Source: Sistotremastrum niveocremeum HHB9708 (taxonomy: Eukaryota > Basidiomycota > Agaricomycetes > Sistotremastrales > Sistotremastraceae). Taken from it: a stretch of 64,000 nt of DNA. Where the stretch lies: NCBI GenBank assembly GCA_001630475.1, contig KV419416.1, positions 420,937 through 484,936 of the forward strand, given 5' to 3'. Under the pieces are notes generated by a model, which was not told the DNA's origin, did no database searches, and saw nothing but the letters and a program-made list of their open reading frames with translations. Positions 22,569-34,668 of the stretch are shown here, one piece after another. Position 1 is the first letter of the stretch; the number at the start of each line of letters is the position of its first letter. The position numbers and the translations under genes are program-made.

Positions 22569-23247
22569 TTTTGCAAATGGCAGGGTGTAAACGCAAAAGC
22601 GTAGACAAGAACTCTCAAGAAGATGGGGGTTCAGTGAGGAGAGGGTCACAGCGAGTGCTAGGATGATATGGGACTCGGACGCGACATGTCACAGCGATCC
22701 AAAGTCAGAGGCGCCCATGTTCAAAACGCGTCGGACGCAACCAATCAAGGGGCTAAGCGAGCGATCCGCGTCGCGGCTTCTTTGGACCCTGACGACGGAG
22801 ATCGCTTTCCCAAATTCGGAAGTCTCTCTTCCGCAAACGGTGACTGTCATTCTATTTTTGGGAAACTCTTCCCCTCATTCTCAGAATTCAAGCGGTTTCT
22901 TCCCCATTTGGATAGATAGCTGTCGAGCTGAATTCCTGTACGACATGTTAAAATAGAGCACAAATCGCAAAGTCAACTCCGAGTTTTGACATCTGTTCAA
23001 GCATGATACCAAGTTTGCATCCGAGCTCGGAAGTTCCGAAGTTCGACAAGTTCTAGACTCCGGGTAATGAGTTCTCACGCTCAAGGGCGGTCCGGAGAGC
23101 AGGTATCCATCCAGGTGCCGTATTTTCAATGTCCGACAACCGCTTAACCGAGCTCAAGCCCGTCGTTTCTTGCATCGTCGCCGTTCGCCAGTGACTCGTC
23201 ACTCATCGTAGCGTGCTCGAGCTTGTTGTTGCAAAAATTTATCATCC
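22569..23247. promoter_or_regulatory. Divergent promoter, membrane protein 2 / F-box G
   Basis: A 679-bp spacer between start codons, homologous to 2925-3505 (shared TTCTTCCCCATTTGGATA and TTTTCAATGTCCGAC-like words). ORFs inside are not conserved in frame. It probably drives both genes. Confidence 0.6.
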
Positions 23248-24553
23248 ATGACTCGGTCCACCAATCGCAGCAAAAAATCACGCGTTAATCCACCTAACGT
23301 TCCAGATGAGGAGCGAAAGGGCGACGAAACGCCGGATGTGCCCAAATCAAAACTTCCTCCCGAGTTGTGGAGAAATATCGTCGAAGAAGTCGCTCTCTCC
23401 ATTCCTGATGCGAAAGCTCGCAACCACGCCCTATACTACCTCCTATTGACTTCCCGAGACTTACATTCTGAGGCACGACGTCTCTTGTACCGCGACATAA
23501 CGTTCGTGCACGGCACCCCTGTCGCGGGCAAGATATCCGATGCACTGCACGCTGGTGCTGCAAAATACGTGCGCTCCATGCGCGCTGCTAATCTCGTCGG
23601 CGAGGTAGGACGACGCGGCAGGTCCGCCAAAACCCATTTTTCCCATCTACCTCTGAATAGCATGCGTGCGCTTCGGTCTTTGGATTTGTCGGCATCGTGG
23701 ATACAAAATCCGTCAGAGCTTGTCGAGCTTATTAGATGCTCCATTCCATGCGACAGTCTTGTTGCATTTCACGTACTCCTATCCTTCGACGATGACATTC
23801 TCCCATTCCTTCTACAACAGAAGAACATCCAGTTTCTTTCCCTCTACCGCTTCGACGATGAACCTACATCGCCCCCCCAACCACGCCAACTGCTGCCAAA
23901 CCTGAAACGTTTCAAGCTACACGACCTAAACAGAGTTACAAATAACTTCCAGGGATTCATGAAAGATCGCCCCATTACAGTCTTTCACTCCGGCTCTTTC
24001 TTTCGGTTACCAGACTTTTGGAGCACGTTCGCCCGTCAGTTGCAAGCTCTTGATTTATCCAGCTCCCAGGTCAACTTCCAGGGGCTCAAAGAGTTTCTCG
24101 AAGTCATCGCCACAACCGCCATCAATCTGCGCCTCTTCGCTTGCGCTCAAATTTCAACCTTTCAAGGTGGGCAATCTATTTTTCTCTCAACTATGACACT
24201 ACATTATCTGATTTTCACACGTTGCAGAGGTTGCGCCTGCAACTATACCTGCAGTATTTTGCGTATTGAACAAGCTTCACCACCTCGAGGCATTCACCGT
24301 TTCTTTTACCTCCTTTACAATCGGAGAGTTAGATATCACGAATATTCCGAACGTCGTCAGCGACTTCGGAACTCCCACACAAGTCAAGTCGATACTTCTG
24401 ACCCAACGCACTGTACTTGGACATGGCGGCGAAACTGTCCTCGAATTCTGCTATACTCCAGAAAGTGGGTGGACCACAGCTCAAAAATATGACCTGCACA
24501 GAGAGGACTGGTTTGAGACATGGCTACGCAAGTTGGACATGGCGTATTGTTAA
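23248..24553 (+). CDS. F-box-like protein, paralogue G
   Basis: Exons 23248..24166 and 24228..24553 with a 61-nt phase-1 intron; 414 residues. The F-box-like segment is LPPELWRNIVEE..LLYRDITF, then DALHAGAAKYVRSMRA. Exon 2 reads HHLEAFTVSF and ends DWFETWLRKLDMAYC. It is the mirrored counterpart of paralogue B. The unspliced frame also stays open to 24492, giving a false alternative C-terminus; the spliced version is preferred because it restores the family ending. Confidence 0.82.
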
Positions 24554-24879
24554 AGTATGGCTTCGTCGTAAAGCTTCGGGATTTTTTATTTGTCTATTTC
24601 TATCCATCATTTCATATCTCAAGAGAGATGTTTTAAACTCTTCTGAGTCGTTCTGTTCCATAAAGCACTTTTTCACCACAAGGATCCGCGATTGGTACCA
24701 TTTTCGATGTAAAATCTCCAGCCGGCCGAGACAAGCTGACAGACTGCCGGATTTTCCAAGCAGCATCCGGACACCGATGCCGAGCCGGAGCAACTTGAAG
24801 TTGGACCGTCAACTTGGACGTCGTCTGCGTTGTGCACTATTTTGCCCTCCAGTCTATCATTGAGTGTATAGTTTGGACT

Positions 24880-26166
24880 ATGCCTCCCGTCACGCGCAGT
24901 CATAAATCTCGCATCCCGAAAGCTCCAGATCCCGAACCAACGCTACCCGAAACGCTGGATGGACAGAAGTCGAAACTGCCTCCAGAGCTACTGAGGAACA
25001 TCGTTGAGGAAGTCGCATTATCCATTCCTGACGCCAGAGCTCGCAACCATGTCCTATACAACCTCTTGTTGACTTCTCGAGATTTACATCCTGAAGCGCG
25101 ACGCATCTTGTACCGCGATATAACATTCGTGAACAGGACTCGTGTGGCTGGCCAGATTGCCAATGCCCTGCACGCTGGTGCTGCGAAATACGTGCGTTCA
25201 TTGCGCGTTCAATACTTTGATCTTCAAAAAGGGCGTCCGAACAATATTAATGCCAGGACGCGTTTTTGTCATCTACCCCTTAACCGTATGGATGGGCTCC
25301 AGTCATTAGAGCTCTGGGGAACGTGGATCGGCGATGCATCTGCGATTGCAGATTTCCTCGTAACATCTATCCCAGTGAACAGTCTCCTCGAGTTCCAAGC
25401 AGTCCTACCCATTGGCAATCCTTTACTCCGGTTCCTCCAGCAGCAGAACAGGATCCAATTTCTTTCCGTTTATGGCTTCGATATCGGCCTTAGGACGGCG
25501 TCCCTCTCGTCACGTCAATTGATGCCAAATCTCAGACGATTCAATTTGCTCTTTCCTTCGAACGACGTTGGCTTCCAAGAGCTCGTCGAAGAACGCCCTA
25601 TCACAGTATTTCACCTCGGCTCCGTGTTCGATTTACCCACATGCTGGAGCACATTTGCCCCACGGCTCCAAGCTTTAGATGTATCGACCTCCGTCATCGG
25701 GGTTCCCGAATTTCAAGAGTTTATCGAGATTTTCTCGACGACAGCCGTCAATCTGCGCGTGCTAGCTTGCTTTGAAGTCACATTTTTCTCAGGTTCGTGA
25801 TGCTTTTCTATGGCTATCAGTAGCTCACGGTGTCTAATTCGCACGTTCTCAGATGCACTTACTTCTACCTTGCCTGCAGGGTATCGTGCACTCGGCAATC
25901 TTCGCCATCTCGAGGCCCTGTCCGTGTCGTTTGATGCCAATTCAATTGGACAACTCGATGTCATGACCATCCCGGACGTTGTCGGTCCTCCGACGCAACT
26001 CAAGTCTATATTTGTGACACAACAGCCTATGGGTGAACATGACAACCAAGTCATCGCCGACGAACTGTTACGCGATTCTGGAAGTGGATGGACCACAGTT
26101 CCAAGAACAGGGATGATGAAAGAGGATTGGTTTGAGTCATCTCTTGAGAGACTAGGCCTTGCATAG
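24880..26166 (+). CDS. F-box-like protein, paralogue H
   Basis: Exons 24880..25792 and 25853..26166 with a 60-nt phase-1 intron; 408 residues. It starts MPPVTRSHKSR, has LPPELLRNIVEE..ILYRDITF and NALHAGAAKYVRSLRV, and ends DWFESSLERLGLA. It is the counterpart of paralogue A, with which it also shares promoter sequence (24700-24830). The frame is open to 24814 but without a conserved ATG, so I start at the ATG aligned with A. The role as an SCF adaptor is inferred. Confidence 0.82.
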
Positions 26167-28166
26167 GTTTATTGATAACATGTTCTATGTATCGCAAAGC
26201 TCCAGGTTCTTTGACTCGTTGGACTGTATTTTAACCGGCGCGGAGATATCAACATACTGTACAGTACTCGTCCTCGAGCATCTGCCACTTCAGTACAATT
26301 TTCAGTAGCATGAGGGAGAATCTTTCAAGGTTTTCCTGCAGGCCTATGAGTGCTTCCGGTGCCGACGTCGACGACCACCTTTCGCTCAGATTCACTGCAC
26401 CAGCCAGCTCGCCGTGACTCGATCCTCTCAAGTGATGCGAGCATGATCGATGTGCATCGCTGGATCCTGCTCCTTCCCCTGATCTGCTGATTATACATTG
26501 CATCCTTTTCATACCGTCAAATAGTCTCTCGCTGGCACCCCACATGAAGCGACCTCCCCACGAGATCATCGTCATACCCGCGCCAAGCGAAACAGATAGG
26601 AAAAGATTGCTGGCCAGCCGCCTGAGTCAGCGCATCGCGATGAGAATTGGAATATACGTCGGGGAGCAGGGGTTTGATTTTGGAAACTGAAGCCGATGAG
26701 TGTGTCCCTCCTTGAATCGCGACTCCAAAGTACGGCTGACAGCTTGAACCAGACGTGACGGCATCGCGACTTTTTCTCTCCTTCATTGCGGCCTATTCTC
26801 ACCATGCACGTTTACTCTCGGGAGAAAGTAAGCTTGGTTGTCTGGTCGTCATTGATGAGTTTCGTCAGCTCGGCTGTAGCACAGAGCTTGTCCTCAAGAT
26901 GACCGGTTGGGCCAAGGGATGCCTCGTTAAAAACAAATTTTCTCGCGAATTCACAGCTCTACATCGAGAGCCTTTTATGTGTAACATGGTCTCGTTTCGG
27001 ACGGACATGAACAGGAAGTCGATGCGCATCTCATGCCTTCAGATCCGCCTGGGGTCGACCTTGGCTCTGTCAAAACTCTCGAAGAGCCAATTCATCGCAA
27101 ACAGTGTGCGAAGATGTCCAAGTTTTTGCGTGGATCTCCTCCCGAGGCCGGCCTTCGCAGCCTTCATGCTTTCAGTTTGCTTGATGAGCCACTGTTGCAC
27201 CTCTCCGAGCGACAGAAGGACGGCGCAAAACTTTTCTTGACGGGCATCTGACGCATTGAGGTCCGTCACTCTTCCACTAGCTTCGAAATACGCAAGATCT
27301 CTTCTGCGGACTCAACCCCGGGGACTGAATCGCAGTCAAGCTCCAAGCCTACAACCCAGCGGATTCAAATGCTTGGCTAATTGCTCTTGCTACATCGAAA
27401 GTCTCACACATTTTCCAGGCTGGTACGATAGAGCTGTTCGCCGAGCCCATCGTGTCATTGGGCCACTTCAATTACATTCCAGTTCGGCGGCGTTTCATTT
27501 GAGTCTGTTGCCAAGGTCCCTCACTCTTCCTCTTGCGCTGTTCTTGGGTCGGCCTTCAAATGGCATGCAGTGAACTATTCTAAGGAATAAAGCCGGCTTG
27601 TGACGCAAGACTTACGAAGGAAATTTCCAATACGCTGATCACCTATTCTCGTCTTCTCGTCTTGAACAAATGTCACAACCCGCTAGGCGCTTGCTGGCGA
27701 AATATTTCCGGAACGGCTGTCGTGATCAAATACGTCTGGGTTCTGCTAAGCTGTTTTGCAAACAATTCCTGTTCGACGGTAGCTCAATTCTCTTTTCGCT
27801 CCGGTCGCGTGTTGTGCCGATCCTGGAATCGCACAGGATGGATCTTCGGGTCGTCTGCCAGCAGTTTGGGCGCTTCATTCTCTTTATCATCATGAGAGGG
27901 CACATTCGAGATGCACTCCGAATGTCTGAGTCAATTTCTCTCCTCAAACTTGTTCTCTGTTCCTCGATATCCCAATTCCGTTCGGGGTTCTGCCGGAATC
28001 TGGATTCCGGGGTGAAGCTGGCAGATTCAGTCCCGGACGAACCTCGAGTTCCTGGTCCACCTGACTGAACCCGTGGCTGATAACGACGAAGCGAGTAAAT
28101 CATCATTTGCCACATAGGGGAGTGCTCGGCAGACAGACTCCTGATCATGCAAAGATTGCAAAGTCG
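26167..28166. other. 2-kb gene-poor stretch between F-box H and CBM1 copy 3
   Basis: Several overlapping ORFs (the longest at 26755..27240, plus) show no domain, splice partners or match to a paralogue. The final ~400 bp resemble the upstream region of CBM1 copy 1. I see no other structure. Confidence 0.45.
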
Positions 28167-28173
28167 TATAAAG
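28167..28173 (+). promoter_or_regulatory. TATA box of CBM1 gene copy 3
   Basis: TATAAAG within GTCGTATAAAGCGAC, 36 bp before the ATG region and identical in core to that of copy 2. Confidence 0.6.
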
Positions 28174-28208
28174 CGACTGTTCTCGCGCATGGAGTGCTAC
28201 GTCCGAGC

Positions 28209-28652
28209 ATGTTGTCTTCATCTAGAACTTGCAGTGTTATGATCCTGGGTTTGATGATCTTCGAATCTGTCGTTGCGGTTAGTGTCTTCTTCCTTCCTTG
28301 GTGTTGGCCGTACTGATATCATTCATTGTTTCGCAGGACGATACTCCTACGCCTACTATCACTTCTCCGCCTACTATATCTTCAACTCATTCCGCGTCAA
28401 CTGCGAATGAGTCAGGATACGGGATTCAATCTCATTGGGGCCAGTGCGGTATGTCCTCATCATCCGACAACAGCTATGTCCGCTCACGATTTTGAATGGC
28501 AAACAGGAGGATTGGGATATCAAGGTTTCGATATCTGCACTTCCACGTATAAGTGCCGTGAGGTGATTCCGACATATTATTCCCAGGTACGTCTTGAATC
28601 GTCATATATTGATATTCGATAGATCTGGTTCACTCGTCTCCAGTGTCTCTAA
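28209..28652 (+). CDS. Small secreted CBM1 protein, copy 3
   Basis: Four exons (28209..28277, 28337..28448, 28507..28586, 28644..28652); 89 residues. Signal peptide, DDTPTPTITSPPT linker, then a CBM1 module with SHWGQCGGLGYQGFDIC and ending YYSQCL. Here the first face aromatic is Trp instead of Tyr, a change known to strengthen cellulose binding in this family. Exon structure is identical to copies 1 and 2. In this unit the F-box gene follows directly, with no membrane-protein gene between. Confidence 0.88.
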
Positions 28653-28908
28653 TGAACAACTTGCTAGTTAGCGATAAAGCAATTATTCATCAGATATGAA
28701 CACAGAAAACATGCACAAGATGTTTCATATATGTATACTTGATAGAAACTCGGGTCGAGATGCATCTCAGCCGATTCAATGTTTAAGTGGATGCCCCGTT
28801 TTCAATGTCCGCCATTTGCTGTGTGAACTGCGCTCAACCCGTCGCTTAACCCGTCTTCACTGCCCGTCGCACCGTGTCTCTCATAGTGTTGTGCTTGTAA
28901 TATTGCTC

Positions 28909-30203
28909 ATGACTCAAGAGATTGAACTGAGCAGGGAAGCACCCTTTGCTCAACCCCTCATCCGGGATGACGAGCTTTCGCTCGACGAGAACCCGCATGG
29001 ACTTCCAATCAAACTTCCTCCAGAATTGCTGAGGGTCATCTTCGAAGAAGTTGCACTATCCTTTCCTGACGCCAAAGCTCGCAATCATACCCTATTCAAT
29101 CTCTTGTTAACCTCTCGAGATCTACATCACGAGGCGCGACGCCTCTTGTACCGTGATGTAACGTTCGCGCACAACACCTTTGTCGCTGGCCAAATCTCCG
29201 ATGCACTTCACGCCGGTGCTGCGAGATACGTGCGATCCCTGCGCGTTGAAAATTTTGATGTCGACGCAGTGCGACGCGGCAGCTTTGACAATACCCATTT
29301 TTCCCACCTACCTCTGAACCGTATGGATGGGCTCCGGTCCTTAACTCTATTCGGGCCATGGATCGCCGATGTATCGGAAGTTTCAGAATTTCTTACATCT
29401 GCTATCCCCGTCAATAGCCTCCTTAAGTTCCATGCAGTCATGGCCTTGAGTGATGCTCTTCTCTCGTTCCTTCAACAGCAAAACAACATCCAATTTCTTT
29501 CTCTGCGTGGCTTTGATCATCATTCCACGACGTCCCTCCGATCACGTCAACTGATGCCAAAACTCAAACGTCTGACTTTGACTTATATCACAAACGACGA
29601 TAAGTTTAAGGAACTCGTCGAAGAACGCCCTATCATAGTGTTTCAGACCAACTCCCTGTTTCAAGTTCCAGAATACTGGAGCGCATTCGCCCCACGGCTG
29701 CAAGCACTAGATATATGCAGTATGATGGTGGGTACTCACTATTCTGCACAGATTCTCGAAAATGTTGGGAGAACAGCCGTCAATCTGCGCTTGTTCGCTT
29801 GCTTGGAAATTACGTTTTACCCAGGTTTGTGATGCCCTTCCATGTATATTCATATTTGACACCCTGACTGCCGCACTTTTAAGATGCCGTGCCTCAAACC
29901 ATGCCTGCGATGTTTCATGCACTCCGCCATCTTCCCAGACTTGAGGCGTTGTCTGTTTCATTTGCTGCTGCGTCGGTCGGACAACTCGATGTTATGACCA
30001 TCCCGGACGTTGTCAGTACGTCTTCACACCTCAAGTCAATATTCGTGAGACAACGTCCTTTACCTGGACACGAGGACCAAGCCATCACCCGGGAACTCCA
30101 ATACGATTCTCGGAATGGATGGACTGCATCTCGGAGAGATGGGATGACGACAAAGGACTGGTTTGAGTTATCTCTTCGGAAGTTGGACATCGCATATGCC
30201 TGA
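28909..30203 (+). CDS. F-box-like protein, paralogue I
   Basis: Exons 28909..29824 and 29884..30203 with a 59-nt phase-1 intron; 411 residues. It starts MTQEIELSREAP, carries LPPELLRVIFEE..LLYRDVTF and DALHAGAARYVRSLRV, and ends DWFELSLRKLDIAYA. The frame runs open to 28696, but that upstream part matches promoter sequence of paralogue G, so I use the later ATG. It lies 256 bp after CBM1 copy 3 on the same strand. Confidence 0.82.
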
Positions 30204-31162
30204 CGCATTGTGTGTGTCCTAAGCCTTCACATTCTGCGATTCGTTTTCGGGTGCTACTGGTTCATCGACAATGTTTCGTCGTGTTTCGCCTTTTTCCGAC
30301 AGACGCCCATGACCCCTGTAAAAAATGTAATTAAATTTTCATAAAGCTAGTCTTTTGTCGCGAACAAACGACACCCCGAACGACTCAAAAAGTACTGTAT
30401 GGAGTGCTGGAAAGACGGCTGAAGATGTAGTTCGGATGGAAGTGTTGATATATTCAATCTCCGTCACCTACCGAACGTCGAAGCAGTCAACGACAATCAT
30501 CACGCTGGATAACCCATACCCTTGCAAGATCCTCTTTCCAGTGCTGGGCTTGCTGTACTCGACGAAGAAATATATTTCTCATCTCTTACCTCCCAATACA
30601 CCCGCACATACTCTCAAGAAGGGTATGGTCGGTGGTATCACATGACACAAGATACTATACTGTGGCTTGAACGTCTCTCCACCCTTGGACCTCATACAGT
30701 CTTTTCTGAAAATATGAAATCTGGACCTTACTTCCAGGACCTGAAAGAATTTCCAAGTCTCGGCGCGAGAGCATGAATACGTTCAACGTGTGGCATTTTC
30801 GGGACGTTGGTGGTCAACCGATGACATATATATATATATATCATCGTCATCTTCCTCTCTCCAATCGCGGTCTCTGGAAATCGATACAAAGCAGACGTGT
30901 TGACCTAGAAATGCTGGACTATATGTGTTCTGATTAAACGATTAAAAGTGTGCCACGCTATTTTATCCGCCAACCAAACTCTGCATCATTTGTCCGACTC
31001 TGGGAGACCTAGATTCATGAACATATCCCCTTATTATATTGCCTCTTGGTCATCGCCTCGTGGCTGTCTGCGGAAGCTCAGTCTATTTGAACCCGTCAAG
31101 CGCTCACCGCTCTCCTTTCTTCACCATCATAACCTCCCTGCCGTGTAAAGCCTCCTATCGAT
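30204..31162. other. Intergenic with one doubtful ORF
   Basis: No gene I can support. An ORF at 30522..30776 (plus, 84 codons) has protein-like composition (for example GRWYHMTQDTILWLERLS) and could be an exon of an undetected or dead gene. An AT dinucleotide run follows at 30826-30841. Confidence 0.4.
30826..30841. repeat. (AT)8 microsatellite
   Basis: A simple AT dinucleotide run of 16 bp. Confidence 0.9.
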
Positions 31163-33835
31163 ATGCAAGCTGAAGATCAAGGTGTGCCCTTTGTGATCTT
31201 CTGCTGCTCTTCTTACACTGTTCACAGCAAAGTTGATGATGGCCATGGTCGAATCTCAACGCGCGAAATGGGCTGCAGAAAGGCTCATGCGTCCTTCTCC
31301 GATACTCCTTTCCAGCAGATCCTGGTTGAGAAGTGAATACGATGCGACTTCGAGCCAACATCGACAGATTCGTTCGACGAATGCAATGGTAGTGCAAACT
31401 GCATTCATCGGGGCAGAGCCTGAGTTTTCCGCCACCCCTGTCTCTGAGTTGCGAGAAAGTATGGCGCACCACTTGTCGTTCGTTCCAATAGTGTCGCTAA
31501 TTCAACCTGAATTGTAGTCAGCTTGCGGGACATGCTGGCTCCTTATAGGCATAGGGTAAGTTTCTATCACACTTTGATGAGCCACCGGCATCTGACATTG
31601 TGCCAGGGGCGTTATCTTTTAGCGCGTGTATACCTTCCTCCTGGTGCTGTCTTTCGTCGCTCATGCTCATTTTCCCACTCATCACAATCGTCAGCTAAAT
31701 CCCTGTCCATTAATCTGTATGTCGAGGATCGCCAGGGCGATGCCATCTTGGTCACCGTTTACAACTATCCCCGCTTATTCCATACCGGCGACGAAGAATT
31801 AAATCTTTACTTCCCAAAAGGTCAAATTGTCTTGATTCGAGAGCCTTGGGCGAAGCCAGATGGTGGTCTCGCACATCATTTCATCAGGATCGATTCTCCT
31901 TCCGACCTTGTGCTTTTGGACGCTTCGGAGCCAATACTTCGCGGGAAAAAATGGCAGACGGAGATCGAGGCCACTCGTAGACTCCCTACTTCAGCGGAAG
32001 AGTTTCGGGTTCAAGGCAATGCCCTATTCAGAAGAGAACTCTTCGTTCCCGCGGCTATGGCATGGTCAAGAGGCTTAGAGCTTGATCCAGATTCATTCGT
32101 GTTACAATTGAATCGCTCACAAGCTTACCTCAAACTGCGATGGTTCGGTGCTGCATTGGCAGACGCCCAAGCCGTACTGTCGCACTCGAACCTAAATCCA
32201 GAAATTCTGCAAAAAGCCGCTTTCCGTGCAGCTTCTGCCGAGTATGGACTTGGGCACTATGAAACAGCCCTGTCGCACTTCCTATCTTTGGAGTCTTGTG
32301 CGGAACGGACTGCGTATATCTTGAAATGTCAAGAAAGGCTCCAAGAAGCTCGGGGAGTTTATTCAATGAGTGGGCTATTTGAAGCGGGGCAGACTACACA
32401 AGGCGATATCGATGTTGCCGATTATAGCAGTCCAGCGATACACGTTGGGCCTGCACCTAATCGCAGAGGCGGGAGAGGCGTTTTCGCCACGCGTGACATA
32501 GAGTGTGGAGAACTTCTTGTAAGTCAATTCCTTGAGATCCGTTAGCCATCCTACGAAGTGACTCACTGTCAAACGTAGGTGGTCACCAAACCGTTCGCTT
32601 CCACTGTGTACGATTCACCGGATCGTAACCAGGTCATCGTCACGAATCTGCAAACCTCCGCTGTTCAGAATTCTACCACCCTGGCGCTGATGCATAAGGT
32701 CACGATGAGGCTATTTGGATGCCCAGAAGAGAACCAACTTATCTCTGCATTGCATAGCGGACCGTCCGTCCCAGAGCCGTCCATCGCATTTCCTCCTTCT
32801 GGACCCCCACCACCGGCTCCTACCAAACCCTCCTTCAGAACGAACGTTGACATCCACAAAATTGAGGACATCGTATTTCATAACTGCTTTACTCCAAAAC
32901 GAGATAATCCCTCCTTCATCGTCTCCGTCCAACCAGCAAAGGCGCAGGATTCGCTCGCCCTCTACGCGATGCCGTCCCTCTTCAATCATTCATGTCTGCC
33001 TAACGCACTTTGGGTCTGCTTCGGTGACATCATGATAATCCGCAGTATTGAACGGATTGATCGAGGCCGTGAAATTACGATCTCACATTCGCTGATGTCA
33101 GATAAGAAACTTCAGGACGCGGCTATCGAGTCACGTCTGGGTGCGAAATGCGACTGCGCGCGATGCGCCTCCGAGAATGTGACGGCAACTCAGAACCTAT
33201 ATTCCCTATATCAAGAGAATATGCAGAACAAGCTGCAAAGAATGATGACTGGTCAACAACCTTGGGGGTCTCGCACCGAAGCCAACAGATATCTTCAAAA
33301 GGTCATTCGTCTTCTCCCACAACTGAACTATCCAAATCTGCAACTATTCCTTGCCCATGAAGATCTTATGCAAGTTGTAGAGCAAGAAGCACAGGTCAGG
33401 GGGGACGCCTCTTTGGTGATTGTCGGCATCCGTCACGGATTCGATGCTCTTAAAGCTGCTGGTCTTTCTGACATCGACACCCGAGCAACAATAGGCGCCA
33501 GAGGTAACGTCAGCAGGAACATGGCTCACGTCATTCCTTTCTCAAAAACGAGAGTTCCGGTTGAGATGCCTGTCATGCATCTTCTTCAGATCATCGCACA
33601 TATCTCAGCAGCGTTCAAGACTCTCTCCCAAAGATTATTGGCCGAACGTTGGCTTCGAGGTGCCTGGTGGGGTAAGTGGAACTCTTACCCTGCTTCAAAG
33701 TACCTAACTGATCTCCGTTTGTTCGAAGTACATGAGACGTGCTTTGGCGGCGGGCAAGCTCTCTTCGACATAAGAATGCGACAGGCGTTATACGGGATGC
33801 CTTTGCCGACCGATGTTGACTATTCTTGGGAATGA
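31163..33835 (+). CDS. TPR and SET domain protein (SMYD-like putative methyltransferase)
   Basis: Five exons (31163..31181, 31228..31458, 31518..31555, 31607..32518, 32579..33835); 818 residues. A TPR-like region lies at residues ~245-380 (EEFRVQGNALFRRELFVPAAMAWSRGL style helices). The SET domain then starts at RGGRGVFATRDIECGELLV, is split by a long insertion, and resumes with SLFNHSCLPNALWVCF, RGREITISHS and a CDCARC post-SET-like cysteine cluster. NHSCxPN forms the S-adenosylmethionine/active-site knot of SET enzymes. The arrangement resembles SMYD/Set5-type proteins, which methylate histones or other proteins; the substrate is unknown. Exons 1-3 are supported only by frame and splice sites, so the first ~95 residues are less certain. 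Confidence 0.8.
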
Positions 33836-34662
33836 GCGAGAAGGCGCTACATCAATTTCTGATCCGGCCGGTCAATGTATGATCTCATCCATAGCATTAT
33901 CACTAGTCTAGGCTGTAGCGCTCAGTATGAGTTTCTTGGGGGGTTTTTTTTGAGTATTTCTTGAAAGTTGAATTGAATGAGAATGTTTCTTGCAAAAATT
34001 GATTGGCTAAGATGCAACGTTGTCGGGAGCACGCACCGAGATACTTTTACTAGAGAGTGTATAAAACTATTTGTCTGTTATTTTCGAAGATGGCATGACA
34101 TGCAACACGCTCGAGTCGCGCTGCACGCGTGCATGATGATGCGTGCCGAGATGCCGACGGAAGCAAATGAGCGATCGGCGTGAGACTCACTCCAATGTTG
34201 ACTGCTCCAACTGCTCCTTGCATTGTGCGCCGCCTCGTTGCAGGCCTAGAAAATTCAATGACCACCCTGAAATCTGCAGAAATTACTCCCAGGCACGACG
34301 CCCATGCTTTCACCACTGAAGCCCGTTTTCTGTTACGTGTGTGAGCTGGCTACGCGACAGAAAAGGAAGTCTTTCAGAAGGTGTGTTGAAATTAATTAAG
34401 TAACACCAGATTTACATTGAAGCGAACAGAAACCCAGGCACTTAGAACATACTTGGGGCATTTCTTTCCCAACATGGTCATCGCTAATACCGACTCCGTT
34501 TCAGGCACATCATGCGTGCGGCCAGGGCGAACAATTATCTCCGCTGGCGCTGCCGCAAATGTCGGTCGCCATAATGCGGTCTTTTACTCCTGACCACCCA
34601 TCACGACTCTCTTGCGGTCAAGCTACGATCCTAGCCTTCCTCATCTCACAACACGAAATTCC
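33836..34662. other. Intergenic, nothing recognised
   Basis: 827 bp between the SET gene and the thioesterase gene. A T-rich run near 33943-33951 may belong to the 3' UTR. No gene or repeat seen. Confidence 0.5.
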
Positions 34663-34668
34663 ATGATC

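Larger units (their letters stand above)
19678..26166. repeat. Right arm of large inverted segmental duplication
   Basis: Mirror image of 1-6.4 kb: CBM1(+), membrane protein(-), F-box(+), F-box(+). Intergenic distances between F-box G and H (326 bp) and between A and B (317 bp) are nearly equal. The coding copies have diverged at many positions, so the duplication is not recent. Arm ends are approximate. Confidence 0.85.

Noticed and set aside
23248-24492. Single-exon 414-codon reading of F-box G
   Set aside because: The frame stays open through the intron by chance. Splicing 24167-24227 restores the C-terminus shared by all paralogues.
26755-27573. ORFs between F-box H and CBM1 copy 3
   Set aside because: No domain, no start or splice context, and no counterpart in the homologous intervals of the other units.
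30522-30776. 84-codon ORF with protein-like composition
   Set aside because: Suggestive but without family, splice partners or neighbour support, so it is mentioned only in the intergenic entry.
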